Assembly: GCA_959607715.1 (NCBI GenBank)
Contig: CAUHNN010000007.1
Coordinates: 1 to 64,000 of the forward strand
From: an uncultured Eggerthella sp.
Lineage (GTDB): Bacteria > Actinomycetota > Coriobacteriia > Coriobacteriales > Eggerthellaceae
Direction of reading: 5' to 3'
Length of the DNA stretch: 64,000 bases
Both the position numbers and the translations under genes were made by a program. The notes under the pieces were generated by a model. That model was not told the DNA's origin, ran no database searches, and saw only the letters and a list, made by a program, of their open reading frames with translations. Positions 43,751 through 52,518 of the stretch are shown piece after piece. Positions within the stretch are counted from its first letter, which is position 1; each line of letters begins with the position of its first letter.

Positions 43751-44209
43751 ATGACCGAACAGAGCGCGACCCTCGCGATACCCGAACACCTTGCGGGAAG
43801 CCTCAAGCAGGAAGCCAAGCGTCTTTACGTCGACCTGCTGCTCGCTCTATTGCCCCTCCTCGTCAAGGCGTTCTGCCTTTTCAGCAGAAAGGCGAAAGAG
43901 GAAACGAGGTATCTCGGGGATGGCTTCTGCCTGGACCTGAGGATCACCGGACACAAAGCGCACCGCGCCCTACGCGCCACAGCAACGACCTGGCATGTCT
44001 CCAACGGCGACGAGGCGACGCTCGTGATCGCGTTCCACAACCTTGATTATGCTTTCAAGGTCTTCAGCGGGGCCATCACCCTCAAAGACGCCTTGGCGGC
44101 CCATTATTTCTCGACCCACGGCCCTAATCACCTGGGGGTAGGCGTCACGTACCTGTTCACCGCCATGCTGAAGACCTTCTTCGGCTGGCGCGCAAGCTAC
44201 CGGAGGTAA
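43751..44209 (+). CDS. Small protein, possible SCP2-like lipid-binding fold
   Basis: 152 residues, no confident family. The N-terminal half has amphipathic and hydrophobic helices (YVDLLLALLPLLVKAF). The C-terminal half, with VIAFHNLDYAFKVFSGAITLKDALAAHYFSTHG and a final helix, resembles SCP2/sterol-carrier domains, which bind acyl chains in a hydrophobic tunnel; this is by eye only. AAAGGA precedes the ATG. The gene is 3 nt before an iron alcohol dehydrogenase, so it belongs to that operon. Confidence 0.65.
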   Translation: MTEQSATLAIPEHLAGSLKQEAKRLYVDLLLALLPLLVKAFCLFSRKAKEETRYLGDGFCLDLRITGHKAHRALRATATTWHVSNGDEATLVIAFHNLDYAFKVFSGAITLKDALAAHYFSTHGPNHLGVGVTYLFTAMLKTFFGWRASYRR

Positions 44210-44212
44210 TCT

Positions 44213-45391
44213 GTGCAACCGTTCGAATTCCATTGCCCCACTAAAATCGTCTGCGGGGAAAACGCCCTGGCGAAACTTCCCCACAACATCACGTCGTTCA
44301 ACATCACAAAGCCCCTCGTCGTCACCGACGCCAACCTTGTTGCGCTCGGCATAGCCGAGCGGGCGCTTGCGCCGTTGCGCGAGGCGAACATCCCGTTCGC
44401 CCTCTACGATCAGGTTCCCCCCGACTCGTCCCTGAACGTCGTCAACGACGTCGCGGCCCTCTATCGCGCAGAACGCTGCGACGGATGGATCGCGCTCGGC
44501 GGCGGCTCCTCGATCGACACAGCGAAAGGGGCGGCAGCGGCCGTCGCCGTCGGAGGAAAGGACTTCACGTCCCTCCAGGGATCCGAAGTGATCGAAGACG
44601 ATCTCGACCCCCTCTTCGCCATCCCCACGACGGCAGGCACCGGCAGCGAAGCGACGCTCGTCGCCGTCGTTGCCGACACCGAATCGCATGCCAAACTGAG
44701 CTACACCTCGTATCGACTCGTGCCCCGCGTCGCCTTCCTCGACCCGCGCCTCACCGCTTCCCTGCCCGCGCGCTTAACCGCGACGACGGGCATGGACGCG
44801 CTCACCCATGCGATCGAGGCCTACACCTCCATCCAGAAGAATCCCATAAGCGACGCTCTTGCCGTTCAGGCCATCAGGCTCATCTCCGAGAACCTCAAAG
44901 CATCGTGTGAAAAGCCCGAAGACCTCGACACGCGTACCAACCTCGCGCTCGGCAGCCTTCTTGCCGGAGCGTCGTTCTCCAACGCCATGGTAGGGCTCGT
45001 CCACGCACTCGGCCATGCCCTCGGCGGTCTGTGCCGCATCCCCCACGGCCACGCGATGATGCTGCTCCTGCCCCATTGCGTGCGCGCCAATCGACGTCGG
45101 GGCTTCCACGGCGAGAAGTACGGGGAGCTTTTGCGCTACCTCGATCCCCATGCCGACCTCGAGGCACGTACCCCTCAGGAAAAATCGCAGCGATTCGAAG
45201 AAGAGCTTTTCGCCTTGAACGGCTTCTTCCACGATATCTACGGAGTCGCCATCCGCCTTTCCGAGCTCGGGGTGACGCGTAACGATCTTGTAGCCGTGGC
45301 CAATCAAGCGCGCTACGACGGAGCCGCCCTCTACAATGAACAGGAAGTAACCGTGGAATTCGCCCTTGAGATCCTGGAGGCAGCCTACTGA
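44213..45391 (+). CDS. Iron-containing alcohol dehydrogenase
   Basis: 392 residues from a GTG at 44213 after GGAGGT. NAD-binding GGGSSIDTAK, IPTTAGTGSEAT, and metal-ligand region ALTHAIEAYTS, HALGHALGGLCRIPHGHAMM identify the type-III family. These enzymes interconvert alcohols and aldehydes with NAD(P)H. The stop overlaps the next ATG in TGATG, so alcohol and aldehyde dehydrogenases are co-translated and may act in sequence. Confidence 0.92.
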   Translation: MQPFEFHCPTKIVCGENALAKLPHNITSFNITKPLVVTDANLVALGIAERALAPLREANIPFALYDQVPPDSSLNVVNDVAALYRAERCDGWIALGGGSSIDTAKGAAAAVAVGGKDFTSLQGSEVIEDDLDPLFAIPTTAGTGSEATLVAVVADTESHAKLSYTSYRLVPRVAFLDPRLTASLPARLTATTGMDALTHAIEAYTSIQKNPISDALAVQAIRLISENLKASCEKPEDLDTRTNLALGSLLAGASFSNAMVGLVHALGHALGGLCRIPHGHAMMLLLPHCVRANRRRGFHGEKYGELLRYLDPHADLEARTPQEKSQRFEEELFALNGFFHDIYGVAIRLSELGVTRNDLVAVANQARYDGAALYNEQEVTVEFALEILEAAY

Positions 45392-46815
45392 TGAGCGTTT
45401 CTTCATCCCCTTCCCCACTCTACGCCAGCGCAGCCGACGTGAAGGCCGCCGTCGCCGAGATGAAAGCGTGGTTCGAAACCGGAACCACCCTTTCGCTGCA
45501 TGTTCGACGCCGTGCCCTCGAGTCGCTACACGCGACGCTCAAGAACCACGAAGCCGAGATCCTCGAAGCGCTCACCGCGGATTTGGGCAAATCCCGTTTC
45601 GAGGGATACGCCACCGAACTCGGCATCGTCTACGACGAGCTGAAGCTGTGCTCCTCGAAGCTCTACGCCTGGGCCAAGCCCCACCGCGTCGCCACTTCCA
45701 TCGCTCACTTCCCCTCGGCATCTAAGGTCTACCCGACGCCGCTCGGCGTAGCGGCCGTCCTTTCGCCCTGGAACTATCCGCTGCAGTTGGCGCTCGTGCC
45801 CCTTATCGATGCGATCACCGCAGGAAACTGCGTCGTGCTCAAGCCGTCGCACACCTCGCCCCATACAAGCGAGGTGCTAGCGACGATCTGCCAAGAGGCC
45901 TTCGATCAAAACCATGTTCGCTGCCTGCCGAGCGGAGGGTCGATGAACGACTGGGTCCTCGAAGCCCGCTTCGACAAGATCTTCTTCACCGGAAGCCCGC
46001 GCGTCGGACGCACGATCATGAAGAAAGCGGCCGAGAACCTGACCGACGTCACCCTCGAACTCGGTGGGAAGAGCCCGTGCATCATCGACAAGGACGCCAA
46101 CATCAAGCGTGCGGGGCAGCGCATCGCGTGGGGCAAGAGCATCAACTCGGGCCAAACCTGCGTCGCGCCCGACTATGTGCTGGCCCACGAAGACATCGCA
46201 GAGGAATTCGTCGAGGAATACCGCGCAGCCCTTATCCGATCCTACGGAGAGGACGTCCTTGCGAACGCGGATTTCCCGCATATGATCAACAAGCACCATT
46301 TCGAGCGCGTCTGCAACCTGATCGATTCAGTCGGACCCCAAGCTTCAGTCGTAGTGGGAGGCAATCGAGACGAAGAGACGCTCAAGATCGAACCGACCCT
46401 CATCATGAACGCATCGCTAGACGATCCCGTGATGGGCGAGGAAATCTTCGGGCCGGTGCTGCCCATCATCACGTGGCGCACGTTCGACGATGCGCTCAGG
46501 ATCACCCGCTCGTTTCCCCATCCCCTTGCCTGCTACCTCTTCACCAACAACAAGATCCTCGAGGAAACCGTGATCGCGCGCATCCCCTTCGGAGGCGGAT
46601 GCATCAACGACACGGTCGTTCACCTTGCCAACAACAAGATGGGATTCGGCGGCGTTGGCGAATCGGGGCTCGGGTCGTATCACGGCAAATGCGGCTTCGA
46701 TTGCTTCACCCACTACAAATCGACCCTGAGAAAAAGCACGCTTATCGAGCTGCCGGTTCGCTGCGCGCCCTTCACGCCGCTCAAGGAAGCCATTGTGCGT
46801 CTTTTGATGCGGTAA
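45391..46815 (+). CDS. Aldehyde dehydrogenase, class-3-like
   Basis: 474 residues. LSPWNYPLQLALVPLIDAITAGNCVVLKPS, catalytic Glu224 in TLELGGKSP and Cys257 in SGQTCVAPDYV are conserved. The short form starting in an ALDH3-type helix matches fatty-aldehyde/benzaldehyde dehydrogenases rather than class 1/2. The C-terminus is mildly hydrophobic but not a clear anchor. The family oxidises medium- and long-chain aldehydes to acids. Confidence 0.92.
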   Translation: MSVSSSPSPLYASAADVKAAVAEMKAWFETGTTLSLHVRRRALESLHATLKNHEAEILEALTADLGKSRFEGYATELGIVYDELKLCSSKLYAWAKPHRVATSIAHFPSASKVYPTPLGVAAVLSPWNYPLQLALVPLIDAITAGNCVVLKPSHTSPHTSEVLATICQEAFDQNHVRCLPSGGSMNDWVLEARFDKIFFTGSPRVGRTIMKKAAENLTDVTLELGGKSPCIIDKDANIKRAGQRIAWGKSINSGQTCVAPDYVLAHEDIAEEFVEEYRAALIRSYGEDVLANADFPHMINKHHFERVCNLIDSVGPQASVVVGGNRDEETLKIEPTLIMNASLDDPVMGEEIFGPVLPIITWRTFDDALRITRSFPHPLACYLFTNNKILEETVIARIPFGGGCINDTVVHLANNKMGFGGVGESGLGSYHGKCGFDCFTHYKSTLRKSTLIELPVRCAPFTPLKEAIVRLLMR

Positions 46816-46827
46816 ACGGCGTGGACT

Positions 46828-46860
46828 TGCATTGACAACCCGTTCAATGCACAATACCAA
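46828..46860 (+). promoter_or_regulatory. Candidate acp promoter with overlapping inverted repeat
   Basis: TGCATTG (46828-46834) and CAATGCA (46845-46851) are perfect 7-bp arms with a 10-bp spacer. A consensus TTGACA lies inside (46832-46837), with a weak TACCAA -10 17 bp on. A dimeric repressor here would control the acyl carrier protein gene separately from the dehydrogenases. Confidence 0.4.
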
Positions 46861-46885
46861 ACGCCCTGAAGAAAGGAATCTTCCC

Positions 46886-47110
46886 ATGGATGCCATGAAT
46901 ACCATCAAGACGCTCCTGCACGACAACCTCGATATCGAGCCTGAGCGCGTCGACGAATCCTCTACCTTCGATTCGCTCGGCATCGATTCGCTCGACATGG
47001 TCGAATTGATCTGCGACCTCGAAGACGAATGCGGAATCGAGTTCGGCGAGCCTGAAGGCCTCGAGACCGTCGGCGAGCTCATCGAATACATCGAAGGCCT
47101 CGAAAACTAG
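46886..47110 (+). CDS. Acyl carrier protein
   Basis: 74 residues from ATG 46886 (AAAGGA upstream). The phosphopantetheine site is Ser35 in LGIDSLDMVELI, with the helix II and III pattern of type-II ACPs and high acidity. No fatty-acid synthesis enzymes are near; it follows the ADH/ALDH genes, so it may be a dedicated carrier rather than the housekeeping AcpP. Confidence 0.93.
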   Translation: MDAMNTIKTLLHDNLDIEPERVDESSTFDSLGIDSLDMVELICDLEDECGIEFGEPEGLETVGELIEYIEGLEN

Positions 47111-47125
47111 TTTTCCCGCCTCATC

Positions 47126-47164
47126 GAAGATGGCAAGCGCTCGCGCTTGTCATCTTCTGTTTTC
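47126..47164 (+). terminator. Rho-independent terminator after acp
   Basis: Fifteen-bp stem beginning GAAGATGGCAAGCGC with one G-T pair and a 2-nt apex, followed by TGTTTTCTC. Confidence 0.85.
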
Positions 47165-47259
47165 TCGATGCCCAACCCGCACAACGTATCCCCGACCATG
47201 CGCATGCGCACGCGCACGATTCGCTCTGACGCACGCCTTGCGCCTTCCGCCCGAAAGGC

Positions 47260-48687
47260 GTGAACCTTTTGATCGAAATACTCAACCAAATCGACGCTTT
47301 CGTTTGGGGTCCCGCGATGATCGCGCTTCTGCTGGGCTCCCACATCTTCCTGACGATCCGCACCGGCTTTATCCAACGAAAGCTTCCCCTCGCCATCAAG
47401 CTCTCCCTGTCGAAGGACACGGGTGAAGGCGACATCTCCCATTTCGGTGCGCTCGCCACCGCACTGGCTGCCACGATCGGCACCGGTTCGATCGTCGGCG
47501 TCGCAACCGCCATCCTCGCCGGAGGTCCCGGCGCCGTATTCTGGATGTGGCTCACCGGCGTGTTCGGCATCGCCACCAAGTACTCGGAAGTCTATGCCGC
47601 CATCAAATACCGCGTCAAAGACCATAACGGCGACATGCTCGGCGGTGCCATGTACGCTTGGCAACGCGGCTTCACGAAAAACGGGCACGTGCCTTGGTAC
47701 GCCAAACTCGGCGCTGTCTCCTTCGCCCTTTTCGCCGCTATCGCCGCTATCGGCACGGGATCTGCCGTTCAGGCTTCAGCGATGACCGGCATCCTCACGT
47801 CTTCCGGGCTCGATATCGAGCCGTGGATCGTCGGGCTCATCATCGTGGTAACGGTTGCCGTCGTCATTTTCGGCGGAGTCAAGATCATCTCGCGCGTATG
47901 CGAAAAGCTCGTCCCCATCATGGCGATCGGCTATGCGCTGGGTTGTCTCACGATCCTTGCGTTCAACTGGATGTACCTCTGGGATGCAGTCGTTCTGATC
48001 GTCGAGTGCGCCTTCACGGCGAAAGCGGCATTCGGCGGCGCCGTAGGCTCCGGAATCATGGTCGCCCTTCAGTTCGGATGCGCTCGCGGCCTGTTCTCCA
48101 ACGAATCGGGCCTTGGCTCTGCCCCCATCATCGCCTCGGCGGCCAAAACCCCCAATCCCGCTGAACAGGCGCTTGTCGCCATGACGGGCACGTTCTGGTC
48201 GACCGTCGTCATCTGCGCCTTGACCGGCATCGTCCTCGTTTCGACGATGCTCGCCTTCCCTGAGATCCAGCAGGAAATCCTTGCCAACCCAAGCGTGTTC
48301 TCCGGCGCTAAACTGGCAAGCGCCGCATTCGCCCAGATCCCCTTCATCGGAACCCCGTTGCTCGTCTTGGGTATGATCTCCTTCTCGTATTCGACCATCC
48401 TCGGCTGGTCCTACTACGGAAGCCGCTGCATCACGTACCTGCTCGGCAAACGCGCCATCATCCCTTATCAGATCATCTATGTCGGCGTCGCGTTCCTCGG
48501 AGCTATCGGCATCGGCGATGTAGTGTGGACCATTTCGGATATCGGCAACGCTCTGATGGCCGTCCCCAACATCATCATGGTGTTGCTGCTTTCAGGTCTC
48601 ATCGCCCGCGAAACGAAGTACTACGTTTACGAAGATCGCCTCTCGGAAGTCGACGAAACGCCCATACCTCTCGTCAAATCGAAATAG
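47260..48687 (+). CDS. Sodium:alanine/amino-acid symporter (AGCS family)
   Basis: 475 residues with about 10-11 helices. IGTGSIVGVATAILAGGPGAVFWMWLTGVFGIATKYSEV near residues 75-115 and CARGLFSNESGLGSAPI are AGCS signatures. Family members import alanine or glycine with Na+. The start is a GTG at 47260 with GAAAGG almost touching it; a TTG three codons on has better spacing and is an alternative. Confidence 0.93.
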   Translation: MNLLIEILNQIDAFVWGPAMIALLLGSHIFLTIRTGFIQRKLPLAIKLSLSKDTGEGDISHFGALATALAATIGTGSIVGVATAILAGGPGAVFWMWLTGVFGIATKYSEVYAAIKYRVKDHNGDMLGGAMYAWQRGFTKNGHVPWYAKLGAVSFALFAAIAAIGTGSAVQASAMTGILTSSGLDIEPWIVGLIIVVTVAVVIFGGVKIISRVCEKLVPIMAIGYALGCLTILAFNWMYLWDAVVLIVECAFTAKAAFGGAVGSGIMVALQFGCARGLFSNESGLGSAPIIASAAKTPNPAEQALVAMTGTFWSTVVICALTGIVLVSTMLAFPEIQQEILANPSVFSGAKLASAAFAQIPFIGTPLLVLGMISFSYSTILGWSYYGSRCITYLLGKRAIIPYQIIYVGVAFLGAIGIGDVVWTISDIGNALMAVPNIIMVLLLSGLIARETKYYVYEDRLSEVDETPIPLVKSK

Positions 48688-48726
48688 GCGCAAAACAGCG
48701 AAGAACAAAAATCCCTCTATGCAGAA

Positions 48727-48774
48727 AAGCGCACCTGCGGTCTTGGAACCAAGAACCGCAGGTGCGCTTCGTTT
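48727..48774. terminator. Bidirectional terminator between symporter and degV
   Basis: Fifteen-bp perfect arms beginning AAGCGCACCTGCGGT around a short loop. T-rich tails exist on both sides; it separates convergent genes. Confidence 0.88.
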
Positions 48775-48814
48775 ATCCAGCGATGAAGCGATGGCGTTTT
48801 CGGAAACCAGGGGA

Positions 48815-49651
48815 TCAGCGCAGAACGTAGGCCAGGCCACAAGCCTGCGTGCCCAGATGGGCTCCTACGGCGCTTCCTACTTGGCAACGCTGCTGGAACG
48901 ATATCCCGACTTCACGTAGGCGCGATTCGAACTTCTCGCAGTTCTTCAATCCGGAAGTGAAAAGCGAATAGACGGGAAAGGACGTATCGATATCAAGGGA
49001 AAGGATATGCTTCAGCATAGCTTCGTGTGCGCGCTTCCTTCCCAATACAGCCGCCTTGAGACCCACTTCCCCTTCGCCGTCGAGAACGACGACGATCTTC
49101 AGCTTGGCAAGATCACCCAGGCGCGCCGTCGCCTTGGGAATGCGTCCGCCGCGCATCAGGTTCTCAAGCGTGTCGAGCGCTCCGATCATCCTGACGCGAT
49201 ACCTGAAGGTCTTGAGATCCTCGACGATCTCTTCAGCGCTTCGACCTTCATCTCGCAGCGCAAGGGCGTGATCGAGCAGCATGGCGAACGGATAGGAGGC
49301 CGCAAGGGTATCGACGCAGTAAATGCCATCCTCCCCCACCATCGAGCGGGCGATAAGCGCACTTTCGTAGGCACCTGAAAGCTTAGAGGACACAGAGAGC
49401 GAAATCACTTCATCGCCGACGCTACGCGCCTTCTCGAACTCTTCGGCGTACAGGACAGGCGTCACCTGAGACGTCTGGGGGAATTCACCGGTTTCATCGA
49501 GGAGACTATAGAATTCGTCGCGCGAAATATCGATGCCGTCTCGGTATTCGTTGCCGCCTATGTTCACGGTCAGCGGCAAAAGGACGACGCCCTTTTGCCG
49601 CGCTTCTTCCTGCGTGATGTCGACAGCAGAATCGACGATGAAACGAATCAT
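48815..49651 (-). CDS. DegV-family fatty-acid-binding protein
   Basis: 278 residues. IRFIVDSAVDITQEEA, SLSVSSKLSGAYESA, and the ALDTLENLMRGGRIPKA motif that lines the fatty-acid pocket are DegV hallmarks. Family members (FakB) present fatty acids to FakA kinase; no fakA is in the window. A strong AGGAGG lies before the ATG. Confidence 0.93.
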   Translation of the reverse strand: MIRFIVDSAVDITQEEARQKGVVLLPLTVNIGGNEYRDGIDISRDEFYSLLDETGEFPQTSQVTPVLYAEEFEKARSVGDEVISLSVSSKLSGAYESALIARSMVGEDGIYCVDTLAASYPFAMLLDHALALRDEGRSAEEIVEDLKTFRYRVRMIGALDTLENLMRGGRIPKATARLGDLAKLKIVVVLDGEGEVGLKAAVLGRKRAHEAMLKHILSLDIDTSFPVYSLFTSGLKNCEKFESRLREVGISFQQRCQVGSAVGAHLGTQACGLAYVLR

Positions 49652-49874
49652 CGCGCTACCTCCTTGCTAGTGCCGGCTTCTTCGTTCGGCATTTATGTAA
49701 ATCAAACGAAACACACCGTATACTATTTCATCAAGAAGGGAAAGATTGTTGCTTTTCGTTTACCGCTGCGCATGGTTTGACCACGGAGGAGAGATCCTTT
49801 GTCGCGAGATCACCTAGAAACGGCTACGATAGCTACCAACGTCATGCAACCTGCCGCACAACACGGCGGGATCA

Positions 49875-49894
49875 CGCGCGGAGCGCTCCGCGCG
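49875..49894 (+). promoter_or_regulatory. Perfect 20-bp GC palindrome before the serine acetyltransferase
   Basis: Ten-bp arms (CGCGCGGAGC and its complement) meet without a loop, ending 19 nt before the ATG. As RNA it could form a stable hairpin just upstream of the ribosome site; as DNA it could be an operator. No T-box or S-box consensus is seen in the 49652-49913 spacer, which also has TATACT at 49719. Confidence 0.5.
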
Positions 49895-49913
49895 AACAGA
49901 TGAAAGAGGCACT

Positions 49914-50843
49914 ATGCTCAACGAGAACCTCGATTCGATCGTTGCAGGAATCGCGAAGAACTATCACGCACAGGAGATCTACTTCACCGATCCCGACAAG
50001 CACTTCCCTAACAAAAAGGCCATCATCGACATCGTCAAAGACATCCGTCGCGTCATGTTCCCGCGCTATTTCGGCGACGAAACCCCCACCGGCGCGAAAC
50101 CCGAGTACTTCATCGGCGAAACGCTCATCCGCATCGAAGACCAGCTTCGCCGTCAACTTAAGGAAGCTTTGCTCTTCAGGGGCTGCGACAAATGCGACGA
50201 ACACGACGAAGCTCAAGTCGAGCGACGCGTCGACGAGATCTGTTCCTACTTCTTCGGCAAGCTTCCGGAAGTTCAGCGCGTTTTGCTGACCGACGTTCAA
50301 GCCGCCTTCGACGGCGACCCGGCAGCGCAAAGCAAGGAGGAGATCATCTTTTCCTACCCGGGCTTCTTCGCCATCTTCGTGTATCGCATCGCCCATGAGC
50401 TCTACACGCAGAATGTGCCGCTCATTCCTCGCATCATGACCGAGTACGCCCATAGCGGCACCGGCGTCGACATCAACGCGGGAGCCACCATCGGCGAGTA
50501 CTTCTTCATCGATCACGCCACCGGTGTGGTCATCGGCGAAACGACTGTCATCGGCAATCACGTCAAGATCTACCAGGGCGTTACCCTCGGCGCGCTTTCC
50601 ACGCGAGCAGGGCAGAAGCTCGCGGGCGTGAAGCGCCATCCCACCATCGAGGACAACGTGACCATTTACTCGAATGCGAGCGTGCTCGGCGGCGAAACCG
50701 TGGTGGGAAGCGATTCCGTTATCGCGGGCAGCGCCTTCGTCACCGAATCGATCCCGCCCCATTCCCGCGTCAGCCTCCAAGGCCAGCGAATCTCCGTCCG
50801 TTCGTCGACGAAGAGCCAGCAAAAGCCCACTTGGGAAGAATAG
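49914..50843 (+). CDS. Serine O-acetyltransferase
   Basis: 309 residues. A long N-terminal helical region precedes left-handed beta-helix repeats (GVDINAGATIGEYFFIDHATGVVIGETTVIGNHVKIYQGVTLGAL) with the catalytic His in IDHATG, then HPTIEDNVTIYSNASVLGG. This is the EpsC/CysE type that makes O-acetylserine for cysteine synthesis. No cysK is near. AAAGAGG precedes the ATG. Confidence 0.92.
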   Translation: MLNENLDSIVAGIAKNYHAQEIYFTDPDKHFPNKKAIIDIVKDIRRVMFPRYFGDETPTGAKPEYFIGETLIRIEDQLRRQLKEALLFRGCDKCDEHDEAQVERRVDEICSYFFGKLPEVQRVLLTDVQAAFDGDPAAQSKEEIIFSYPGFFAIFVYRIAHELYTQNVPLIPRIMTEYAHSGTGVDINAGATIGEYFFIDHATGVVIGETTVIGNHVKIYQGVTLGALSTRAGQKLAGVKRHPTIEDNVTIYSNASVLGGETVVGSDSVIAGSAFVTESIPPHSRVSLQGQRISVRSSTKSQQKPTWEE

Positions 50844-50868
50844 CCTTCGTCACCGCGTGACGATCAGC

Positions 50869-50906
50869 AACGGAGGAAAGGGCTCCTCGGGGCCCTTTCC
50901 TCCGTT
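50869..50906. terminator. Bidirectional terminator between serine acetyltransferase and DUF5662-like gene
   Basis: Fifteen-bp perfect stem beginning AACGGAGGAAAGGGC with an 8-nt loop. The right arm reaches into the stop codon of the convergent gene. Confidence 0.88.
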
Positions 50907-51486
50907 AAAACCGCGGTGTGACGCCTTCCCTGTAGCGAGGTTTGACGATTTCCTCCTTGATGCGACGAAACGCCACGTCCTCCCCTTCTTCAGCGAGCCA
51001 GGTGAGCATCCGCTCGAGTAGCGCTCGGCTATCGGGATGGATGAGGATCTCGCCTTTGGCGCTCGTCTCCAGCTGGAGGTACTTCAGCGCGCTGTCGTCG
51101 CTGTAGTCCTTTCCTTGGTACACCTTACTCGCGGCAACGCGATCGCAGAACATCTCGACGACGTAGCGCGTCGGCATGGGCTTGCCCTCGAAGTTGGCGT
51201 CGCTGTTGCCCTTCATATCGATCCAGTACTCGTAATGGTGGCGATTGCGACCTTTATGGTGCATCCATGCCGTCGAGTAGCCAAGATCGGCGCGCTCGGC
51301 CGTGTTCGGGCTGCGATAGCCCTGGTAGTAGGCCACGCCTACCCGAAACTCCGTGTAGGAATACTTCGATAGATCGTGCGTCAGCCCCTGACGGTAAAGG
51401 CCCACGCGGAAGCAATGCCCCATGACGACCGCTTTGTGGTGAGTGATAGTGCAGAAATGATGCCATGCGTTGGAGAGCTTGCCCAT
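50905..51486 (-). CDS. DUF5662-like protein
   Basis: 193 residues from ATG 51486. The His-rich core HHKAVVMGHCFRVGLYRQGLTHDLSKYS, then TEFRVGVAYYQG and AWMHHKGRNRHHYEYWID, matches my memory of DUF5662. The regularly placed His and Asp residues suggest a metal-binding, HD-like helical fold, but no activity is known to me. It follows the HAD gene by 7 nt. Confidence 0.82.
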   Translation of the reverse strand: MGKLSNAWHHFCTITHHKAVVMGHCFRVGLYRQGLTHDLSKYSYTEFRVGVAYYQGYRSPNTAERADLGYSTAWMHHKGRNRHHYEYWIDMKGNSDANFEGKPMPTRYVVEMFCDRVAASKVYQGKDYSDDSALKYLQLETSAKGEILIHPDSRALLERMLTWLAEEGEDVAFRRIKEEIVKPRYREGVTPRF

Positions 51487-51493
51487 AATCGCA

Positions 51494-52276
51494 TCACACC
51501 CATCCGAACTTCTCGCAGGCTTTGCGAATGCCGTCGTCATCGCACGAAGCGGTCACGTAATCGGCGCGCTGCTTCAAGACCTCGCGAGCATTGCCCATGG
51601 CGATGCTCGTCCATTCGGGAATGAACATGGACACGTCATTGAGCCCATCGCCGAAAACGACGACGTCTTCGTAAGGGGCGTCGAGCATATCCATCATGGC
51701 TTTGATGCCCTTGTCTTTTTCCATAGGCTCGATGAAGAGGTTGTCCGAGTTGTAACGGACGTGCGGCACCCCATCGAGCGCCCGCGTCGATTCGAGCCAT
51801 GCGGTTTGTTCCAGCGTGCACGGAACGTAGGCCTTGTAGACGCATTCCAACGCGTCGATGGAAAGCTGCGGGTCGTAGACGGTAGGGACGTAGTAATCGC
51901 CGGCTATTTCAGCGAAACGCTTATGGGGAGAGTACCGAACAAGCTCGTTTTTCGTGGTGACGGCCCATGGCACCTCGAGCGCGTCGAGGCGATGGAGGCA
52001 TTCCTTCACGGCTACGAGGGGAAGCGACTCCATCGAGCGCAACTGCCCTTCGAGGGTGACCGAATAGCCTCCGTCGGCGACGAGATTAACGATGCCGGTA
52101 GAAGAAACGAAATCGAGCGCATTGACCTGAAGGCGCCCGGTGGCAAGCGCTATGAAGTGCCCTTGAGCGCGCAACCTCTCTAGCGTTTCAACAGTGCTTT
52201 GAGGGATAACGCGCGTAAGGGGAATAGCCAAAGTCCCATCATAGTCGAAGAAGAAGTATTTGCGGCGATTGCCCAC
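51494..52276 (-). CDS. HAD-superfamily Cof-type phosphatase
   Basis: 260 residues from a GTG at 52276 (AAAGGA upstream). Motif I FFDYDGTLA with the nucleophile Asp, motif II LATGR, and the motif III/IV stretch MEKDKGIKAM and VVFGDGLNDVSMF define the Cof/sugar-phosphatase group. The substrate is likely a phosphorylated sugar or cofactor; not determined. Confidence 0.92.
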   Translation of the reverse strand: MGNRRKYFFFDYDGTLAIPLTRVIPQSTVETLERLRAQGHFIALATGRLQVNALDFVSSTGIVNLVADGGYSVTLEGQLRSMESLPLVAVKECLHRLDALEVPWAVTTKNELVRYSPHKRFAEIAGDYYVPTVYDPQLSIDALECVYKAYVPCTLEQTAWLESTRALDGVPHVRYNSDNLFIEPMEKDKGIKAMMDMLDAPYEDVVVFGDGLNDVSMFIPEWTSIAMGNAREVLKQRADYVTASCDDDGIRKACEKFGWV

Positions 52277-52430
52277 GCTTGCGTCCTTTCATTTCATTCC
52301 ACCATCCTATCAGGAATAGCGCCGACGCATAGATAGATGCGCGCTCCGGCCCCGTACGTTCAGTAATTTCTAACCGTTGAGGAAATAACTCAAAGCGCTG
52401 TGCCGTTCACCGTAATTCTCGGCCTTTACG

Positions 52431-52456
52431 TTGCTCGATAAGCGGGAATCGAGCAA
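52431..52456. promoter_or_regulatory. Inverted repeat upstream of modA
   Basis: TTGCTCGAT and ATCGAGCAA are perfect 9-bp arms with an 8-bp spacer, 62-87 bp before the modA start. Position suits a molybdate-dependent repressor. It does not match the E. coli ModE box I know. No Moco riboswitch was recognised. Confidence 0.45.
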
Positions 52457-52518
52457 GAAAGCCCTTTTCGTTTTTATTCTTCGGATAGATAAACCCCTCC
52501 CTCGAGAAAGGATCCCCT

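Noticed and set aside
49652..49913. T-box or SAM riboswitch before serine acetyltransferase
   Set aside because: No T-box consensus AGGGTGGNACCGCG and no S-box core could be found; only a palindrome is present.
52277..52518. Molybdenum-cofactor riboswitch upstream of modA
   Set aside because: Only one inverted repeat was found; the multi-stem Moco motif is not evident.
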